Part shown: piece after piece, positions 58,908-64,000 of the stretch
How positions within the stretch are numbered: position 1 is the stretch's first letter
Layout of the letters: the number at the start of each line of letters is the position of its first letter
NCBI RefSeq assembly: GCF_002234675.1
Contig: NC_019859.2
Span: 15,549,002-15,613,001 of the forward strand
Reading direction: 5' to 3'
Length of the DNA: 64,000 bases
Source: Oryzias latipes
Taxonomy: Eukaryota > Chordata > Actinopteri > Beloniformes > Adrianichthyidae
Position numbers and translations under genes: made by a program
The notes under the pieces: model-generated
Seen by the model: the letters and a program-made list of their open reading frames with translations, nothing else
The model's database searches: none
Told to the model about the DNA's origin: nothing

Positions 58908-61900
58908 ATGAACAGTCTTAACATCGTTAGCTGGAATGTGCGTGGACTTGGCGCTGGGCCAAAGAGATTGAAAGTGTTAAATCACCTGAATGATCTTAAA
59001 GCAGATATAGCTCTGCTGCAGGAGACCCATTTATCTTTATCAGCTGGTAATCTCCTGTGCTGTTCCCAGTATCCAGTTATGTATTCTGCCAGTTTCAACT
59101 CCAAACAAAGAGGGGTTGCAGTTTTGATTAAGAAAAATGTTACATTTACTCATAAGGACACAGTAACTGACCCAGAAGGCAGATTTGTAATCATTAATAT
59201 ATCCATTCAGAATAAAGACTTTTGCATCGCCAGCATCTATGGTCCGAATGTTGACGACTCTTCCTTCTTTCACAGATTCTTCACCTCACTCTCAGCTCAC
59301 TCTGACTCCACAATCATTATAGGAGGAGACGTCAACCTTGTTATGGACCCTGAACTTGACAGACTCAGCACAGCAGCAAACCAGCGTACATGGCAGTCTG
59401 CAAGTATTCTAAAGCAGTACATGAATGATCTGGGTCTCTGCGACGCTTGGCGCTCATGTCATCCAAACACTAAGGGGTTCACCTTTTTCTCTCCAGTTCA
59501 TCATTCACACTCTCGTTTAGATTATTTATTAGTCAGTAACTCCCTTTTGAAAGAAATTAAAAGTTCCAACATTCATCCAATTATTATCAGTGACCATGCA
59601 CCAGTTTCTGTTACTATTTCAAGGGAAGTACCCACACCCTCAGGTTCAACCTGGAGATTTAATACGTCTCTGTTAAAAGACCAGGAATTTATTGAATTCT
59701 TTAAAAAAGAGTGGGCAACCTTCTTAGAATTCAACAATACTTCTGAAATATCACCAAGTATTCTTTGGGAAACAGCAAAAGCAGTCATGAGAGGGAAAAT
59801 CATCTCTTATTCAACGCATAAAAAACGCAAAGAGAAAGCAGATTTATTAGAATTAGAAAATAAAATCAAAACCCTGGAGACTGCTTATGCTGCTTCTGCA
59901 CAGGAACACATACTGGGCGACCTGAAAAATTTAAAGCTGCAGTTTAATGACATCATCAATAAACAAACACAATTCCAGATACAAAGGCTTCGACTGGAAA
60001 GATATGAAAACTCGAATAAATCTGGCAAATTTCTAGCTAATCAGCTTAAAATTAATAAAGAAAAATCAACAATCGCTTCTATTATGGACAAAACAGGGAA
60101 TGTCACCCATGACCCGGTAAAAATTAATAATGCGTTTAAAGACTTTTATCAAAACTTATACACTCCACAGATCAATCCATCAGAACAAAGCATCAACTCA
60201 TTTCTTACCAATATAAACCTGCCCAAGTTAAACGAAGATCAAATCACAAATTTAGACTCTCCGCTCTCGTTGTCTGAGCTTCATGAAGCTCTGTTACTTA
60301 TGCCTAACAGCAAAGCACCAGGACCCGACGGCTTTCCAGCAGAGTTTTATAAGGAATTCTGGGAACAACTGGCACCAACGTTTTATAAAACGGTAAAATT
60401 TATCAATGAAAGCCAATCTCTACCACCTAACATGAACTCTGCCAACATTATCCTTCTTCTAAAACCAGACAAAGACCCCACGAGTCCTTCAAGCTATCGC
60501 CCCATTTCTTTAATTAATGCAGATGTAAAAATTATCTGCAAAGCACTAGCACAGAGAATAGAAAAAGTCACTCCTCACATAATTCACCTTGATCAAACTG
60601 GATTCATCAAAGGCAGACACTCGGATGACAATGTCCGCAGACTCGTTAACATAATAGACTTTGCCACCATCAAAAACCAGGAAATGACTATACTATCACT
60701 GGATGCTGAAAAAGCCTTTGATAGAGTAAATTGGAAGTTCCTCATTGCTGCCCTCCATAAGTTTGGGTTTGGAGAATCATTCATCAATTGGATCAAAATA
60801 TTATATCACAACCCCAATGCATCAGTTAGAACTAATAAACAGACTTCCAACAGGTTTTTTCTTGGAAGAGGAACTAGACAGGGTTGCCCACTCTCCCCCT
60901 CTCTTTTTGCAATATTTATCGAGCCTCTAGCTGCAGCAATAAGACAGAATGAGAGTATCAAAGGAATTAAAACCAAACACAGCCATCATAAAATTAGTCT
61001 CTATGCAGATGACATATTACTGTTTTTAAGTAATATACATTCTGTAAATGAAACGGCAACAATCATTAATGAATTCTCTTCTATATCAGACTATTCCATT
61101 AATTGGAATAAATCTGTTTTATTACCACTGAACAGTAATGCGGAGCAAGGACCCACAATACCAGTTAAATCAGGCAATATAAAATATCTAGGTATTTATT
61201 TTCCCCCCAAAATATCAGAACTGGTGCAGCTAAACTACACCCCATTACTGAAAAACATACAGGACGATCTAACACGCTGGACCAACCTGCCTCTGTCCCT
61301 TATGGGCAAGATAGCCACGGTAAAAATGAAAATCTTACCCAAAGTTAATTATCTATTCTCAATGATTCCCACACAACCGCCATTAAAATGGTTCAAAACA
61401 TTAGACTCATCCATATCAAGCTTTCTATGGAACAATAAACCTGCAAGAATTAGTCTAAAAACTTTAAAATCTGCAAAAAGCTGTGGAGGATTAGAATTAC
61501 CTAATTTCCACAATTACTTTCTTGCAAATAGACTACAATACATCTTAAAATGGTTAAAAAATAATCCAGAAACCAACTCATGGTTAGACTTGGAACAGGC
61601 GTTATGTGGAAAGATCAACCTGTCAGATCTTCCATTTATCAGCCAAATAGTTAAAAGACAGGATTGTTTCAAAAGTACCAATATAAATGCCACCTTAACA
61701 GCCTGGTGGGAATTTCTCAAAATATCAAAATCATCAATTCAACCGTGCAAAATGACACCCATCTGGAACAACCCAGACATCCTCATAAACAAAAAGATTA
61801 TCCACTTCCCAGCTTGGCAAGCAGGGGGCATAAAACAACTAGAGCACATAATTATTGATAGAAGATTCATAACTCCCCAGGAACTTCAAGACAAACATGG

Positions 61901-62651
61901 AATATATAACTTCTTGGAATATCAGCAACTTAAATCAATTATTACTAAAAAGTTTAAATACAGAGACAACGATTTAAAGCTACCAGATGTAGTTACCACT
62001 CTGATCAATTTCACAATGAATAAAACTCTCTCCAAAATATACAAACTTTTATGTAATTTAGATAATAATATTTCACTTCCGACAACAAAATGGGATGCGG
62101 ATTTGAGCATCAGCACAGATGAAAGCTTTTGGTCAGAACTTTGTCTAAACACCTTTAAACTGACAAAAAGTCCAAATCTGCAGCTAATCCATTTCAAAAC
62201 TCTTCACAGAATTTACTACACTGGACAGAGGATGTTCAAGATGGGTCTCAGTAACTCAGACATTTGTCAGCACTGTGACAGTAATCTACCCGACAATTAC
62301 ATGCATGCACTGTGGTTCTGCACGCCTGTCCAGGCTCTCTGGCAGCAGGTATGTGCCGATCTATCAGTCTGGCTTAAGGTTTCAATCACAGCTTCACCGT
62401 CACTTTGTGTGCTTGGTGACATGAGTGCCATCGATGTAGAAGGAGGATTAGGCTCTATCATTTTCATAACTCTTTGCATTGCTAAAAAAACTATTTTAAT
62501 AAATTGGAAAAGCAAGAAAAATATAAATATAAGTCAACACAGAAATCTGCTGCTTGATCATATCAGCTTGGAAAAAATGTCAGCCCAAGGTTCAAGTAAC
62601 TTTGAAAGAACTCAGTCTCTCTGGTCTCCCATAGCTAACTCCGTGACTTAG
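58908..62651 (+). CDS. L1-clade LINE ORF2 protein (endonuclease and reverse transcriptase), open
   Basis: An uninterrupted frame of 1247 codons. An N-terminal APE-type endonuclease (about residues 1-235) shows IVSWNVRGLG, LLQETHLSL, ASIYGPN, IGGDVNLVMDPELDR, SRLDYLLVSN and ISDHAPV. Reverse transcriptase follows at about 470-760, with [84 protein letters not shown] and the catalytic YADDILLF near residue 699. A C-terminal CX2C...H...C cluster (ICQHCDSN, MHALWFC) lies near 1118-1138. In this family ORF2 nicks target DNA and reverse-transcribes the element RNA. All visible catalytic motifs are intact. I chose the ATG before NSLNIVSWNV, the usual ORF2 beginning. The protein is a transposon product, not a host gene. 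Confidence 0.9.
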   Translation: MNSLNIVSWNVRGLGAGPKRLKVLNHLNDLKADIALLQETHLSLSAGNLLCCSQYPVMYSASFNSKQRGVAVLIKKNVTFTHKDTVTDPEGRFVIINISIQNKDFCIASIYGPNVDDSSFFHRFFTSLSAHSDSTIIIGGDVNLVMDPELDRLSTAANQRTWQSASILKQYMNDLGLCDAWRSCHPNTKGFTFFSPVHHSHSRLDYLLVSNSLLKEIKSSNIHPIIISDHAPVSVTISREVPTPSGSTWRFNTSLLKDQEFIEFFKKEWATFLEFNNTSEISPSILWETAKAVMRGKIISYSTHKKRKEKADLLELENKIKTLETAYAASAQEHILGDLKNLKLQFNDIINKQTQFQIQRLRLERYENSNKSGKFLANQLKINKEKSTIASIMDKTGNVTHDPVKINNAFKDFYQNLYTPQINPSEQSINSFLTNINLPKLNEDQITNLDSPLSLSELHEALLLMPNSKAPGPDGFPAEFYKEFWEQLAPTFYKTVKFINESQSLPPNMNSANIILLLKPDKDPTSPSSYRPISLINADVKIICKALAQRIEKVTPHIIHLDQTGFIKGRHSDDNVRRLVNIIDFATIKNQEMTILSLDAEKAFDRVNWKFLIAALHKFGFGESFINWIKILYHNPNASVRTNKQTSNRFFLGRGTRQGCPLSPSLFAIFIEPLAAAIRQNESIKGIKTKHSHHKISLYADDILLFLSNIHSVNETATIINEFSSISDYSINWNKSVLLPLNSNAEQGPTIPVKSGNIKYLGIYFPPKISELVQLNYTPLLKNIQDDLTRWTNLPLSLMGKIATVKMKILPKVNYLFSMIPTQPPLKWFKTLDSSISSFLWNNKPARISLKTLKSAKSCGGLELPNFHNYFLANRLQYILKWLKNNPETNSWLDLEQALCGKINLSDLPFISQIVKRQDCFKSTNINATLTAWWEFLKISKSSIQPCKMTPIWNNPDILINKKIIHFPAWQAGGIKQLEHIIIDRRFITPQELQDKHGIYNFLEYQQLKSIITKKFKYRDNDLKLPDVVTTLINFTMNKTLSKIYKLLCNLDNNISLPTTKWDADLSISTDESFWSELCLNTFKLTKSPNLQLIHFKTLHRIYYTGQRMFKMGLSNSDICQHCDSNLPDNYMHALWFCTPVQALWQQVCADLSVWLKVSITASPSLCVLGDMSAIDVEGGLGSIIFITLCIAKKTILINWKSKKNINISQHRNLLLDHISLEKMSAQGSSNFERTQSLWSPIANSVT

Positions 62652-63560
62652 GGGGTGGGGGGGGCCTGGTCGTCGCCGCTCCTTGCCCTTCTGCCGTGGG
62701 CTGGGGTGGGGGTCGGGGCCTCCGGTGCCTGGCGGGGGGTGGTGGGGGCTCCGTTGGTCGGGGGGTCGGGTCCGGCGCCTGGGTTGGGCGGGCTGGGGCG
62801 CTGCGTGGTCCTCTGGGCTTGGGTGTGGGGGTGCGTGGTGGGGGGGTGGGGTGGTGGTCTGGCTTGGCTTGGGGGGGTGGTCCCTTTGCCTGTGCTGGGG
62901 GGGTTGGCGGGGGGCGCTGCTCGGGGGGGGGCCCAGCGGCGCTGGATGGGCTTCCCACCTACGCCTGGGGCTGGGATCGGCCCTTCCCTGGCTCTGGGGC
63001 GGGACGGGACAGCCCTCTTGGGGCCCCCGGTCGCTCTGGGTGTCATCCGCTTTGGCTGCGGGGTCTGGGGGGTGGTGGGGTGGGGGGTCTTGTCGGCCCT
63101 GCCTTGTGGGGGGGCATTCTGGGGGAGGGGGGGGGGCACTATTGGTACGGGGCAGGGGGGGTTGACGGGTCGGGGTCTCCGCTGAGGCCATCGGCGGTTT
63201 CCCCGGCCGGTCGGCTGCCTCGGTCCCGTCGAGGCCTGACCAGAGCTCTTCCAGGGCCGGCGTTTGGGGGTGGGGGCCTGGGCTTGCTCCTGGGGGGGGC
63301 CGACGCTTTCTGGCTCCTCTCTCTCTGTGTGGGGGGGGGTGGTGCTGGGCCTGGGGTGTCGGCGCCTCCGGGGGTGGGGCCCCTGGGCTGGGTGGGCCTG
63401 GCCCCCTTGCTGGGGGGGGGGGGGGGGGGGCAGCTGTCTGACCACCGGGGGACAGTCTACCAGCTGTCCCCAACTTACCCCCTTCCTCATATAACCTCAT
63501 AATAGGGTGAGGGGGTGGGGGGCTTAGCCTGCGATGAGCCTTGGGGGGGGGGTTTACTAG
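62652..63560 (+). repeat. G-rich 3' region of the L1 element
   Basis: Begins right after the ORF2 stop. It has many GGGG to G14 runs on the plus strand. Long open frames on both strands here result from base composition. I interpret it as the element's 3' untranslated region, by its position and by the similar fragment at 22.7 kb. Confidence 0.55.
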
Positions 63561-63620
63561 GCAGTGGCCCCCCTCCCATGGTTGCCGTATGGAGTGGGCC
63601 CCCCCTCTTTCGGTTTTATT

Positions 63621-63821
63621 TGCACCTTAGACATGTAGGGCCCTTGGTAGGGGGGGTGCTTGGACATCACTGCCAGCAAGCAGCGGATGTCCTCCTGGCA
63701 CCCTACCCGCCAATTTTAACCACACCTTAGACATTTAGGGTCCCTTGGTGGGGAGGGTGAGGGGACGTCACTGTGAGTAATCAGGAGATGTCCCCTCAGT
63801 GCCCTACCCGCCAATTTTAAC
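63621..63821 (+). repeat. 100-bp tandem repeat, two units
   Basis: CACCTTAGACATGTAGGG (63623) and CACCTTAGACATTTAGGG (63723) start units that both end CCCTACCCGCCAATTTTAAC. The units differ mainly in the middle. Probably part of the L1 3' region. Confidence 0.85.
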
Positions 63822-63871
63822 TGCACCCCCCTTAGCACACACACCCCTCCCCCCTCAATATATACATTCCA

Positions 63872-63931
63872 ACATAAACACACACACATGCACACACACA
63901 CCCTCTCAAACACACATACACGCACACACAT
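63872..63931. repeat. (CA)n-rich microsatellite
   Basis: Interrupted CACACA tract near the window edge. Confidence 0.85.
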
Positions 63932-64000
63932 TTTGCAAGGAAGGTGGGACCTAGGGCCATCTGTCCCCTGCCTCTTCCCTGGTGGGGGGTACGGGCCCCT

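Noticed and set aside
62592-63500. Long Pro/Arg-rich open frames on the minus strand and Gly-rich ones on the plus strand
   Set aside because: They arise from G-runs in the LINE 3' region. All frames are open there and none shows a domain.
1-64000. CRISPR arrays, bacterial operons, riboswitches
   Set aside because: None is visible, and the gene structures are those of a vertebrate nuclear genome.

Overview
This is animal nuclear DNA, almost certainly from a teleost fish. It carries spliced vertebrate genes (GT-AG introns and AATAAA polyadenylation signals) in a dense background of fish-type repeats: V-SINE and tRNA-SINE copies, L1-clade LINEs, Harbinger, hAT and TTAA-flanked DNA elements, and Ty3/Gypsy remnants. 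I cannot fix the species from sequence alone; an Oryzias (medaka)-like genome would fit. No bacterial operon, CRISPR array or intact virus is visible.

Five host genes can be assembled exon by exon. They are prelid1 (minus, 10810-14825, 5 coding exons, 212 aa); ndufb6 (plus, 16497-19995, 4 exons, 127 aa); topors (plus, 23658-26021, one long coding exon, 787 aa); mtap (plus, 26772-42756, 8 exons, 280 aa); and an INK4-type cdkn2a/b gene (minus, 44219-45427, 2 exons, 136 aa). All exon phases join cleanly. prelid1 and ndufb6 are head to head. ndufb6, topors and mtap run in tandem. mtap and cdkn2 are convergent. The ndufb6-topors and mtap-cdkn2 pairs are both linked on human 9p but lie about 10 Mb apart there; here they are contiguous.

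The left 5.8 kb is a nest of mobile elements. An LTR-like or otherwise duplicated repeat (second copy at about 15069-15620) is split by a hAT-type insertion with an 8-bp target duplication. That insertion holds a Harbinger deletion derivative and a decayed L1-type LINE, and the LINE is itself split by a second hAT-like element with TIRs and a 5-bp target duplication. A third hAT-like element lies at 5868-6904. From 7500 to 9500 there is an unidentified tandemly duplicated block.

From about 46 kb to 58.8 kb I see no host gene. It is repeat-rich DNA with a decayed Gypsy element, MITEs, microsatellites and a striking perfect hairpin. The right edge holds an L1-clade ORF2 with no stop over 1247 codons, followed by a very G-rich 3' region and a 100-bp tandem repeat that probably belong to the same element.

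Together the genes serve mitochondrial lipid transfer (PRELID1), respiratory complex I (NDUFB6), ubiquitin/SUMO ligation (TOPORS), methionine salvage (MTAP) and CDK4/6 inhibition (CDKN2). They form conserved synteny, not a functional operon.
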